DNA of 30,720 bases from JBOHRE01 sp050732635 (GTDB lineage Bacteria; Gemmatimonadota; Gemmatimonadetes; Longimicrobiales; RSA9): NCBI GenBank assembly GCA_050732635.1, contig JBOHRE010000033.1:1-30720 (forward strand), read 5' to 3'. Positions within the stretch are counted from its first letter, which is position 1, and each line of letters starts with the position of its first letter. Below, piece after piece: positions 17,381 through 25,689 of the stretch. Both the position numbers and the translations under genes were made by a program. The notes beneath the pieces are model-generated. The model saw only the letters and a program-made list of their open reading frames with translations, searched no databases and was not told the origin of the DNA.

Positions 17381-20215
17381 ATGAACGCTCGCGTTCGCTT
17401 TGCTGCCGTCACGGCGGCCGCGGCATTGCTCGCCGGCGTTGCGGCGCCGGCGGCAGCGCAGGCGGGCCGCGTCTCCGGCACGGTCACCAACGCGTCGACG
17501 GGTGAGGCGCTCGTCGGCGCGCAGGTCTCGGTCCGCGACCGCGAGATCGGCACGGTCACCGACGGGCGCGGGCGCTACCTCCTGCTCAACGTGCCCGCTG
17601 GCGCGCAGACGATCGATGTCCACATGATCGGCTTTGCGACACGGTCGCAACAGGTCACGGTTCCCGAAGGCGGGGCCGTGACGGCGAACTTCGAGATGCA
17701 GACGGAGGCGATCTCGCTCGACGCCGTCGTGGCGACGGGCACGGCATCGCAGGCGCGCCGGCGGGAGGTCGGCAATGCGATCTCGCTGATCTCGGCCAAG
17801 GATATCGAGGAGACCGCCGTTGTCGATGTCACCGATGTCCTGCAGGGCAAGGCGGCGGGCGTCTCCGTGCTCGACCGCGCAGGCTACGCCGGTGCCGGCG
17901 CGATGATCCGGTTGCGAGGCGTCAATACGCTCACCAGCGGCGTGCGGCCGTTGGTCTACGTCGACGGCATTCGTATCGAGTCGGGCCCGCATGGCAACCC
18001 GGACGAGAGCGACAACGGCGGCATCGCGCTCGACGACCTGGACCCGCACAGCATCGAGCGGATCGAGATCATCAAGGGGGCGGCCGCCACGACGCTGTAC
18101 GGGACCGAGGCCGCGAGCGGCGTGATCCAGATCTTCACCAAGGCGGGCGGCGGCGGCGCGCCTGCCTGGACGTTCTCGATGGACCAGGGCTTCAGCGAGC
18201 TCGGCCACATCGGCCCGGAGGAGGATCCGACCGGCATGAGCGTGAACGACTGTAGCGCCGAGCCGGGCTGCCCCGCAAGCGGAAGCTGGCTGAAGACCGG
18301 CCACCTGCAGAATTACATCCTGTCCGTGCGAGGCGGCGACAACGTCCCATACTACGTGTCGGCGAGCTGGGGCCGCCAGGATGGCGTCCTCGCAACGGAA
18401 CAGTCGGCGACGAACTTGAACGTGCGGGCGAACTTCACGTTCGAGCCGCTGGCGAACCTGAAGATCCGCTCGAGCAGCATGTTCAGCCGCCGCGACATCG
18501 TCTGGATTCCCGACGGCAACAACGCCGAGGGATTCCTGATCAATGTCATGCGCGGCGAGCGCGGCTATACGCCGGGTAACGACGACTCGCTCCTGTTCGA
18601 GATGGACATCGACCAGATGATCGATCACTTCATCTCGTCGGCGAACATCGCCTGGACGCCGACCAGCGGCATGCTGCACCGGCTGAACATCGGACTCGAC
18701 TACTCGAGCTCGGATTACCTCGAGGAGCGGCCGTGGGGCTACTACTCGACGCCGGACGGCGACCGCGAGTCCGACCTCGAGCTCGACCGTAACTGGACCG
18801 TCGACTACGCAGGCAACTGGAACACCGCGCTGCCGTTCGGCAACCTCGTCTCGACGCTGTCGTGGGGCGCACAGTACTTCGACGAGTTCAGCTGGGGCAT
18901 CAACGGCTTCGGCGAGCAGTTCGCCGGGCCGGGTGACAAGCTGCTGGAGTCGGGCGTCATCACGAGCGCGAACGAGGCGTGGACGCGCGTCGCGAGCGGC
19001 GGCTTCTTCCTTCAGGAGCAGATCGGCTGGAACGACCGGCTCTTCGTCACGCTCGGCGGGCGCTGGGACGGCTTCAGCACGTTCGGCGAGGACTTCGGCC
19101 TCGCGTTCTACCCGAAGATCTCGGCGGCGTACACGATCTCCGACCACGACTTCTGGCCGCAGTGGTGGGAGACCATGAAGCTGCGCGGCGCGCTGGGCGA
19201 GTCCGGCCGCGCGCCCGGCACCTTCGACGCGCAGCGGACCTGGGCGTCGGTCTCCGGCGATGAGAACCGGCCGGGCGTGATCCTGTCCGAGATCGGCAAC
19301 CCCGGCCTCGGGCCGGAGCGCACGCGCGAGATCGAGTCGGGCTTCGAGGGCTCGATGCTCGACGGCCGGCTCAGCTTCGACGTCACGTACTTCGACCAGC
19401 TCACGTACGACGCGCTGTTCGACCTGGTGCGGCCGACGTCGATCGGCACGGAGCAGCCCCTGACGACGAATCTCGGCGAGATCGAGAACAAGGGCTTCGA
19501 GCTCATGACCAACGTGACGGTCTTGCGGCGCCCGAATCTGACGTGGGACGTCGGAGGCCACTACTCGGTCGCGAAGAACGAGGTCGTCAAGCTGAACCCG
19601 GAGGTGACTGACGATCGGCGGCTCGGCCGCCCCATCGACGCCATCTTCGATGACGTGGTCCAGAACCCAGCCGAATTCGCACGGCCTGATTACGAGGAGG
19701 AGTATATCGGGCCATGGGTGCCGAAGCACAATTTCGCCTTGAACACGAGGCTGACGCTGTTCCGCGACCTGACGCTGAGCGCACTCGCGGAAGGCGCGGG
19801 CGACTACTTCCACATCGCGGGCACGACCTGGGCGCAGGTGAACCGCCTCCGATGGGCGCCGTGCAACTACGTCTTCGAGGCCGTCGCGGCCGGCGACCTG
19901 AGCAACATCACGGCGCTCGAGCGCGCGCACTGTCATCCGAGTCAGCGCTCGCTCGGGACATGGACGAAGAAGGCGGACTTCGTGAAGCTGCGCTCGCTCT
20001 CGGCGAGCTACCGGGTTCCGGAGCGGTTCCTGTTCGGCGGCGCGTCGGCAATGACGCTGCGCGTGCAGGGCCGGAACCTGCACACGTGGACGGACTACCC
20101 GGGTCTCGATCCTGAGGGGACGGAGGATGGGCCGAGGGATATCAGCGACACGCGGGAGTACTATCAGCTACCGATCCCGTCGCAGTTTGTGTTCAACGTG
20201 ACGGTCAACTTCTGA
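17381..20215 (+). CDS. SusC/RagA family TonB-linked outer-membrane transporter (second copy)
   Basis: This 944-residue TonB-dependent transporter starts at ATG 17381, six bases after AAGGAG. A signal peptide of about 27 residues (LLAGVAAPAAAQA) is followed by a carboxypeptidase-regulatory-like domain at about 30–106 (VSGTVTNASTGEALVGAQVS, GRGRYLLLNVPAG), a plug at about 115–255 with IRLRGVNTL, LVYVDGIRIE, IEIIKGAAATTLYGTEAA and GVIQIFTK, and a barrel ending NVTVNF. It follows the same plan as the first copy, and both share the barrel motif WNDRLFVT and the C-terminal WTD/WSD segment, but the loops are clearly divergent, so different ligands are likely. The susD partner begins 19 bp later, and a small lipoprotein follows it. 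Substrate unknown. Confidence 0.95.
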   Translation: MNARVRFAAVTAAAALLAGVAAPAAAQAGRVSGTVTNASTGEALVGAQVSVRDREIGTVTDGRGRYLLLNVPAGAQTIDVHMIGFATRSQQVTVPEGGAVTANFEMQTEAISLDAVVATGTASQARRREVGNAISLISAKDIEETAVVDVTDVLQGKAAGVSVLDRAGYAGAGAMIRLRGVNTLTSGVRPLVYVDGIRIESGPHGNPDESDNGGIALDDLDPHSIERIEIIKGAAATTLYGTEAASGVIQIFTKAGGGGAPAWTFSMDQGFSELGHIGPEEDPTGMSVNDCSAEPGCPASGSWLKTGHLQNYILSVRGGDNVPYYVSASWGRQDGVLATEQSATNLNVRANFTFEPLANLKIRSSSMFSRRDIVWIPDGNNAEGFLINVMRGERGYTPGNDDSLLFEMDIDQMIDHFISSANIAWTPTSGMLHRLNIGLDYSSSDYLEERPWGYYSTPDGDRESDLELDRNWTVDYAGNWNTALPFGNLVSTLSWGAQYFDEFSWGINGFGEQFAGPGDKLLESGVITSANEAWTRVASGGFFLQEQIGWNDRLFVTLGGRWDGFSTFGEDFGLAFYPKISAAYTISDHDFWPQWWETMKLRGALGESGRAPGTFDAQRTWASVSGDENRPGVILSEIGNPGLGPERTREIESGFEGSMLDGRLSFDVTYFDQLTYDALFDLVRPTSIGTEQPLTTNLGEIENKGFELMTNVTVLRRPNLTWDVGGHYSVAKNEVVKLNPEVTDDRRLGRPIDAIFDDVVQNPAEFARPDYEEEYIGPWVPKHNFALNTRLTLFRDLTLSALAEGAGDYFHIAGTTWAQVNRLRWAPCNYVFEAVAAGDLSNITALERAHCHPSQRSLGTWTKKADFVKLRSLSASYRVPERFLFGGASAMTLRVQGRNLHTWTDYPGLDPEGTEDGPRDISDTREYYQLPIPSQFVFNVTVNF

Positions 20216-20233
20216 GCGCGAGGAATGACGACC

Positions 20234-21559
20234 ATGACGACCCGACATTGGGCTGTACGCCGGATCGCCGCGCCGTTCCTCGCGGCTGCGGTCCTTGCGA
20301 CGGCCGGCTGCGAAGGCCTGTTCGACATCGAGAATCCCGGCGTGGTCCTGGATGACGACCTGAACGATCCCGAGATGGTGCCCGTCCTGATCACGGGTCT
20401 GTCGTCGGACTTCTCCGACATCTACGACGAGCACGCACTGGCCATCGCTCGCGGCACGGATGAGCTCGCCGGGACCGGCAGCTACGGCACGACGCGCGAG
20501 CTGGCGGCCGGCGTCTTCCAGCCTGACGCCGATGCGGAAGACACGTGGGAGCAGGCGCACGAGGCGCGCTGGATGGCCGAGCTGCACCTCGAACGCATAC
20601 AGGAGCTGATCCCCGAGACGTTCGAGAACAACCGGCACGTTGCGCGCGCGTACGTGTTCGCGGGCATCGCCAACAACACCCTGGGCGAGAACTTCTGCGC
20701 CGTCACCTACTCGGACCCGGACGCCGGCCCGGGCGAGTATGGCGAGCTGAAGCCGCGGGAGGCGGCGTTCGAGCGCGCGATCGCGGACCTGCAGAGCGCG
20801 CTGGGGCACGCGGACACGATCCCGTACCTGACCGCCGCCGCGCACGCCGGCCTGGCGCAGGCATACGTCGGTCTCGGCGACTGGTCGGCGGCCGTGCAGC
20901 ACAGCTCGCAGGTGCCGACGGACTTCGAGTTCGTCGCGTTCTACGACCAGGTTGACAACTCGAATCTAATGGTCCTCGAGACGCACAATAGACACGAGGC
21001 GTCGGCGATCCTGACGCTGGCGGGCTCGTTCGACCCGCCGGACGCGCGCGCGCCGTACACGAAGTGCGGCACGTACACGGCGGACGGTGGGGTCTCGGAC
21101 GGCCCTGGCAACTGCCCGAGTGGGCGCGGCGCGGACGGCAACAACCCGCACTGGCGGCAGGAGAAGTACGACGATCAGGGCGACGAGATCCCCGTCGCGA
21201 AGGGGACCGAGATGCGGCTGATCGAGGCCGAGGCCGCGGTCCGGCAGGGCGACCTCGCCACTTTCACCGCGAAAGTCAACGAGGTGCGCGCATTCTACGG
21301 CGAGGAGCCGATCGAGCAGCCCGCGACGGCTGGCGCGATCGAGTACCCGAACGCGCAGGACGACGCGTGGTCGATCCTCGACCGCGAACGCCATCTCACA
21401 TTATGGCTCGAGGGGCGGCGGCTGTGGGACCTGCACCGCTGGGATCATCCATTCCTGGATGGTCACGGCATCATTTATCCCGCGGAGCCGCGGCGGGCGT
21501 CGTGCATGCCGATTCCGGACAGTGAATGCCGGAACAATCCGAATGTCCCGTGCGGCTAG
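20234..21559 (+). CDS. SusD/RagB family outer-membrane lipoprotein (second copy)
   Basis: The 441-residue product starts at ATG 20234, nine bases after AGGA (20221–20224); ATG 20225 would be too close to it. The signal peptide ends in a good lipobox, LATAGC region with Cys26. The mature part carries the SusD-type opening FDIENPGVVLDDDLNDPEMV, helical TPR-like repeats (YVFAGIANNTLGENF, AAHAGLAQAYVGLGDWSAA), WLEGRRLWDLHRWDHP and the terminal CMPIPDSECRNNPN. It partners the SusC just upstream. Compared with the first SusD it has the same length but different central loops. A 13-bp hairpin lies 30 bp after its stop and may reduce expression of the lipoprotein gene behind it. Confidence 0.93.
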   Translation: MTTRHWAVRRIAAPFLAAAVLATAGCEGLFDIENPGVVLDDDLNDPEMVPVLITGLSSDFSDIYDEHALAIARGTDELAGTGSYGTTRELAAGVFQPDADAEDTWEQAHEARWMAELHLERIQELIPETFENNRHVARAYVFAGIANNTLGENFCAVTYSDPDAGPGEYGELKPREAAFERAIADLQSALGHADTIPYLTAAAHAGLAQAYVGLGDWSAAVQHSSQVPTDFEFVAFYDQVDNSNLMVLETHNRHEASAILTLAGSFDPPDARAPYTKCGTYTADGGVSDGPGNCPSGRGADGNNPHWRQEKYDDQGDEIPVAKGTEMRLIEAEAAVRQGDLATFTAKVNEVRAFYGEEPIEQPATAGAIEYPNAQDDAWSILDRERHLTLWLEGRRLWDLHRWDHPFLDGHGIIYPAEPRRASCMPIPDSECRNNPNVPCG

Positions 21560-21589
21560 AGCGCACTGCAGCGGGTCCTTAGGAGAGCA

Positions 21590-21623
21590 CATCGCCTCCG
21601 CCGCGGTCCGGGCGGAGGCGATG
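21590..21623 (+). terminator. 13-bp perfect hairpin between susD and the small lipoprotein gene
   Basis: CATCGCCTCCGCC (21590–21602) pairs perfectly with 21611–21623 over an 8-nt loop, followed by CGTGTTTTC with four T. The next ribosome binding site (GAGGAG, 21634–21639) begins only 10 bases later, so the hairpin may act as a leaky terminator or mRNA stabiliser that separates expression levels of susCD and the lipoprotein. Confidence 0.7.
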
Positions 21624-21645
21624 CGTGTTTTCAGAGGAGTCGCCG

Positions 21646-22071
21646 ATGACGATCCCAAGGACGGTGCGTTCGTGGCAGCCACTGCTCGGCGTCGCGCTGC
21701 TGCTGGCTTCCTGCGACTTCCCGTTCTTCAGCGACGAGGAGCCGCCGCCGGAACTCGCGCGTGTCGTGATCAATGGTACCAGCCCGGTGCTGCTGGAGCT
21801 GCTCACCTCGACCGCGTTCCAGCCGGTGACCGATCCGGAGACGGGGACCACGTCGATCAGCTTCGTCGCGGCCACCATCGACACGATCGATGTACCGTTC
21901 GAGAACGAGTACGCGCTCGCGCCGAACGACCGGTTCTATGTGAGGCTGACCAACCCGGACACCGCCACGGCCTCGGTGCAGATGCAGGTGTTCTTCGACG
22001 GCGTGAAGATGTACGACAACACCCGCGATCTGGAAGACGGCTCGATGGAGTTCAGCTGGATCTACTTCTAG
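21646..22071 (+). CDS. small lipoprotein, SusCD-associated, paralogue of 29017–29448
   Basis: The product has 141 residues from ATG 21646, six bases after GAGGAG. The signal peptide ends in a canonical lipobox LASC (Cys23). The mature protein starts CDFPFFSDEEPPPE, an acidic patch close to the lipid anchor, and continues as about 110 residues of predicted beta structure with ARVVINGTSP, LLTSTAF, VRLTNPDTATASVQMQV and LEDGSMEFSW. It has no recognised domain; a small beta-sandwich is a guess. It is the third gene of the second SusCD cluster and is closely related to the lipoprotein at 29017. A surface role next to SusCD, as SusE/F-like proteins have in Bacteroidota, is inference. Confidence 0.85.
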   Translation: MTIPRTVRSWQPLLGVALLLASCDFPFFSDEEPPPELARVVINGTSPVLLELLTSTAFQPVTDPETGTTSISFVAATIDTIDVPFENEYALAPNDRFYVRLTNPDTATASVQMQVFFDGVKMYDNTRDLEDGSMEFSWIYF

Positions 22072-22075
22072 CTTC

Positions 22076-22103
22076 GGTTCGTGGTTCGTAGTTGGTGGTT
22101 CGT
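22076..22103. repeat. GGTTCGT heptamer tandem repeat (4 units) between convergent genes
   Basis: GGTTCGT, GGTTCGT, AGTTGGT and GGTTCGT fill nearly all of the 39 bp between the lipoprotein stop and the end of the Asp-box gene. The variant unit and its neighbour read GTTGGTGGTT, the reverse complement of the sequence made by the CCACCAA repeat at 3017–3037, so both belong to one repeat type. Confidence 0.88.
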
Positions 22104-22110
22104 GGTGACC

Positions 22111-25100
22111 TCAGCTGCCGGTGAGACGCTCCAGCGCGGTCAGCGCGGCGTCGAGCGCTTCCTCCAGCCGCCGTTTCCGATCCAGCATCTCCGGCGTGGG
22201 CGGGTAGAGCGAGCCCTGGCGCACGCCGCTGCCGTTCAGGTCGCTGTAAAGGCCTAGGATCTGGCCACGCATGCCGCCGAACCGTCTGTCCAGGCCGAGC
22301 TGGTCCTCGAGGACGGTCACGGAATCGAGTCGGCTCACCGGCTCGCTCACCGGCGCACCCGCGGCTGACAGTGAGTCCCGCAGCTGCTCGAGGCGTGCGC
22401 GAGCACCCTCGCTGCGCTCGGCCGCGCCAGCAATCCGCTCGATCATGCGCAGCAGCTCGAGCATGTAGCGCTCTCGCGCGATGTAGTCGGTCTGCTCGAG
22501 GTCCGGCATCAGCGGGTCCGGCTCGACGAGCACGGATGACGTGGAGGTCGCACCATTCGCCTCGAGCGTGATCTGATAGGTGCCGGGCGCGACGAATGGT
22601 CCGCGCATGCCGAGCGGCTGCGGCGGTCTCGGCCGCGCCTCCGGCTCTTCCCCGGCCGGAACATCGAACGGCAGCTCATGCCGGAGATCCCACACGATGC
22701 GCTGGACCACGCCGGACGCCCCAGGCCCGCGCAGCGTCCGCACCACCTCGTCAGCAGAATTGCGGACGGTCAGCGTGACACTGTCGGCAGCCATCCCCCC
22801 GCGCCCGCCCCCGCCCTCGCCCCCGCCTACGTAATACGACAGAATCGCACCGGCCGGCGGGTTCTCGCCGGCGTAGGCAGCCTGACCGCGATACGATGTG
22901 TCCTTCCAGTACTGAAAGATCGACGCGGGGCGAACCGAGAACAGGTGAGCGGCCGAACGCTCGACGCCAGCCGTCCATTCGACGAGTGGTGCGATGTCCT
23001 CGAGGATCCAGACGGAGCGGCCGTGTGTTGCCGCAATCAGGTCGTTCGTCACCGGGTGGATGAGCAGGTCGTCGTACAGTGTGGTCGGCAGATTCGCGCC
23101 GAACCGCTGCCAGCTCTGCCCGGCATCGCTGGAGACGAAGAGGTGATGCTCGGTGCCGGCAAAGAGCAGATTGGGGTTGTCCGGGTGCTCGACGACGTCG
23201 TTGACCGGGCCCAGCGGTGGCAATCCGGCGGCGCGCGCCTGCCAGGTCCGGCCGAAGTCGTCAGTCCGGAAGAGGTAGGGCGCGAAATCGCCGTCCCGGT
23301 GCGCGTCCAACGCCACGTAGGCGCGGCCCGGATCGGCGGCCGATGCGGTGACGCGGCTCACGTACGTGGTCGGCGGTGGCCCGCCTGAGGCGGCGGCCAG
23401 GTTGCGACCGACCTCGGTCCAGGTGCCGCCGCCGTCACGCGAGACCTGCACGTTGCCATCATCGGTGCCGACCCAGAGCACGCTCGCGTCGGCCGGCGAC
23501 TCCGCGATCGTCGTGATCTCGCTGAAGCTCGACTCGCCGTCGTTCTTCGACAGCATGCGCTCCGATCCGCGTACGCCCATCAGGAACAGCGTATCGCGGT
23601 CGATCTGCTTGGTCAGGTCGGGCGTCGCCGACCAGGTCGCGCCATGGTCGCGCGAGATGAAGAGCCTGTTGCCGCCGAGGAACACCGTGCCTGCCGTGTG
23701 CTGCGACGCCACGAAGGGCGTGACCCAGTCGTAGCGGTGATCCTCCCCCGGCGGCTCCGTCGGCCGCACCTCGAGCCGGTCGCCGGTGACCGCGTCGAAA
23801 CGCTGCGCCGAGCCGTTCTGCGCCGTGGTGTAGACGTAGCGCCAGCCGTCGAGATCGACATCGTGATACATGCCGTCGCCGAAGCCGATCTGGCGCCAGT
23901 CGTCGTTGATGATGCCGATCCAGTGGCGCGTCGCGCTCGGCCCCATCCACGAGTGGTTGTCCTGCAGCCCGATGTAGACGTTGTAGGGTGTGCGGCGATC
24001 GGCGCCGATCGCATAGAGCTGAGCGATCGGCAGGTTCGCGATCTTTTCGTAGTTCTGGCCGCGATCCCAGGTGACGTGCAGGCCGCCATCACCGGCCAGG
24101 TAGAAGTGGTCCGGATCACCCGGATCGATCCACATCGTGTGATGGTCCGCGTGGACGCCGACGTCGTAGGTCGGTCGGGTCGGCAGCTCGCGGAACGTGC
24201 GGCCGCCATCGTCGCTCACGTATGCGTCGACCGCGATCACGTACACGCGCTCCGCGTCGGTCGGGTCGACAAAGATCTTGCTGTAGTACATCGGGCGCGG
24301 GTTGAGCGAGTTGACGCGCCGCCAGCTCGCGCCGCCATCATCGCTGCGGTACACGCCCCGCTCGGCCTCGCCCGCGTGCTCGATGGTGGCGTATACCACG
24401 CCCGGCCGGCTCTGCGCCACAGCGAGCCCGATACGGCCGATCGGTGCGGCCGGCAAACCGGTCGTCAGCCGCTGCCAGGTCTCGCCGCCATCGGTGCTCT
24501 TGTGAATGCCGCTGCTCGGGCCGCCACCATTGAAGCCCCATGCGCGACGCAGCCGCTGATAGCTCGCTGCGTACAGCGTGTTCGGATCGGCCGGATCCAG
24601 CTCCATGTCGACGACGCCGGTCAGCGTGTCGACGAACAGCACGTTGGCCCAGGTGCGGCCCGCGTCCGTCGTCTTGAAGACACCGCGTTGTGCGGACGGC
24701 CGCCACAGGTTGCCGAGTGCGGCCACCCAGGCAACGTCGGGGTCCTGAGGATGCACGAGCACGCGCCCGATGTGCCGCGTCTCGTCCAACCCGAGATGCG
24801 TCCAGGTCGCGCCGGCGTCGGTCGATCGATACACACCATTCCCGTAGGACGTGCTCTGTCGGTTGTTCTGCTCGCCCGTGCCGGCCCAGACGATGGCCGG
24901 GTTCGACGGCGCGATGGTGACGTCGCCGAACGTGCTGACCGGCTGGTCATCGAAGATCGACGTCCAGCTGATCCCCGCATTCACGCTCTTCCACAGCCCG
25001 CCCGAGGCCGTGCCCACGTACAGCGTGGCCGGGTCGTTCGGCAGCGCCTCGACATCGTGGATCCGACCACCGGCCACGGCCGGTCCGATCGAGCGGAATT

Positions 25101-25197
25101 CGAGCGCGCCGAAGAGCTCGGCGACTGGCGGTACCTGCGGCTGCGCGGGACAGGGCAGGAGCACGGCGAGGAGCAGGGTGGTCACGCACACGCGCAT
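22111..25197 (-). CDS. secreted Asp-box (BNR/sortilin-type) beta-propeller protein
   Basis: The 1028-residue product has a signal peptide (VTTLLLAVLLPCPAQPQ) and starts at ATG 25197, six bases after a GGAGG on the minus strand. Ten Asp-box motifs of the form S/TxDxGxxW can be read, for example STDAGATW, TTDAGRTW, STDGGETW, SDDGGASW, SRDHGATW and SSDAGQSW, spread over roughly residues 70–700, which fits a large or double beta-propeller. Such proteins are often labelled glycosyl hydrolase, but no sialidase-type catalytic set was identified, so enzymatic activity is unproven. After a Gly-rich linker (encoded by a C-rich tract near 22795–22830) come a beta-sandwich-like domain (GTYQITLEANGA) and a C-terminal helical part. 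It is common beside S9 peptidases and SusCD in Gemmatimonadota and Bacteroidota as I recall. It is convergent with the lipoprotein gene. Confidence 0.88.
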   Translation of the reverse strand: MRVCVTTLLLAVLLPCPAQPQVPPVAELFGALEFRSIGPAVAGGRIHDVEALPNDPATLYVGTASGGLWKSVNAGISWTSIFDDQPVSTFGDVTIAPSNPAIVWAGTGEQNNRQSTSYGNGVYRSTDAGATWTHLGLDETRHIGRVLVHPQDPDVAWVAALGNLWRPSAQRGVFKTTDAGRTWANVLFVDTLTGVVDMELDPADPNTLYAASYQRLRRAWGFNGGGPSSGIHKSTDGGETWQRLTTGLPAAPIGRIGLAVAQSRPGVVYATIEHAGEAERGVYRSDDGGASWRRVNSLNPRPMYYSKIFVDPTDAERVYVIAVDAYVSDDGGRTFRELPTRPTYDVGVHADHHTMWIDPGDPDHFYLAGDGGLHVTWDRGQNYEKIANLPIAQLYAIGADRRTPYNVYIGLQDNHSWMGPSATRHWIGIINDDWRQIGFGDGMYHDVDLDGWRYVYTTAQNGSAQRFDAVTGDRLEVRPTEPPGEDHRYDWVTPFVASQHTAGTVFLGGNRLFISRDHGATWSATPDLTKQIDRDTLFLMGVRGSERMLSKNDGESSFSEITTIAESPADASVLWVGTDDGNVQVSRDGGGTWTEVGRNLAAASGGPPPTTYVSRVTASAADPGRAYVALDAHRDGDFAPYLFRTDDFGRTWQARAAGLPPLGPVNDVVEHPDNPNLLFAGTEHHLFVSSDAGQSWQRFGANLPTTLYDDLLIHPVTNDLIAATHGRSVWILEDIAPLVEWTAGVERSAAHLFSVRPASIFQYWKDTSYRGQAAYAGENPPAGAILSYYVGGGEGGGGRGGMAADSVTLTVRNSADEVVRTLRGPGASGVVQRIVWDLRHELPFDVPAGEEPEARPRPPQPLGMRGPFVAPGTYQITLEANGATSTSSVLVEPDPLMPDLEQTDYIARERYMLELLRMIERIAGAAERSEGARARLEQLRDSLSAAGAPVSEPVSRLDSVTVLEDQLGLDRRFGGMRGQILGLYSDLNGSGVRQGSLYPPTPEMLDRKRRLEEALDAALTALERLTGS

Positions 25198-25315
25198 GGC
25201 TCGCCTCCGGCGGAATTGGGATTGGACGGCGAATGTAGGCCAGGCAGCGGATCACTCGCCAGTCTGCCGGCTGCAGGCAGCGCGGCTGCCGGGTGGATGG
25301 TCGAGCCGGCTGCGC

Positions 25316-25576
25316 TCAGCGCCTGGCGCTGCGGAACAACCGATCGGCGACCGTGGTGGCGAGCGGCACGCCGAGGCCGAGCAGCCCGCGCCCGATCCAG
25401 TAGGTCGCCAGCGAGCTGTCGTCGCGGCTCGACAGGATCAGCGCGTAGCCAGGGAAGATCATCATCGCCGCCGCAACACCGGCGGCGACGGGCTCGCCAA
25501 CCGAGCCCTTGGTTTGGCCCGCCAGGCGCGCGGCCAATGCGCCGCCGGCGACCGGCAGCGCGACCGCGGTCACCAC
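25316..25576 (-). CDS. small hydrophobic protein or 5'-truncated remnant
   Basis: This open frame gives 86 residues from GTG 25576 (or GTG 25573). It contains two or three hydrophobic segments (VALPVAGGALAARLAG, GVAAAMMIFPGYALILSS, GLLGLGVPLATTVADRL) and ends RSARR. The frame stays open without a start codon up to 25640, and the upstream part reads SCGDATTFGVVV, which suggests that it may be the tail of a longer membrane protein whose beginning has been lost. It lies 119 bp upstream of the Asp-box gene on the same strand and divergent from the S9 peptidase. No ribosome binding site is evident. The remainder of the 25198–25689 gap shows nothing else I can support. Confidence 0.4.
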   Translation of the reverse strand: MVTAVALPVAGGALAARLAGQTKGSVGEPVAAGVAAAMMIFPGYALILSSRDDSSLATYWIGRGLLGLGVPLATTVADRLFRSARR

Positions 25577-25689
25577 GACACCGAACGTGGTGGCGTCCCC
25601 GCAGCTCGAGTCGACGCGGTCGTCGAACGGAGCGGCACCTCAGCGCGCCGGGCGCGCCGCTCGACTTCAACCTCACCGAGGAGCACGCG

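Noticed and set aside
16626..17384. Plus-strand open frame of 252 codons
   Set aside because: It is mostly antisense to the small envelope protein gene, Arg/Ala-rich, without signal peptide or motif.
17264..20083. 939-codon open frame on the minus strand
   Set aside because: It is antisense to the second susC, which has clear SusC motifs; composition is that of a shadow frame.
23644..25689. 682 open codons in front of and in frame with the S9 peptidase
   Set aside because: The stretch is antisense to the Asp-box gene. The S9 protein has its own ribosome binding site and signal peptide at 25690.
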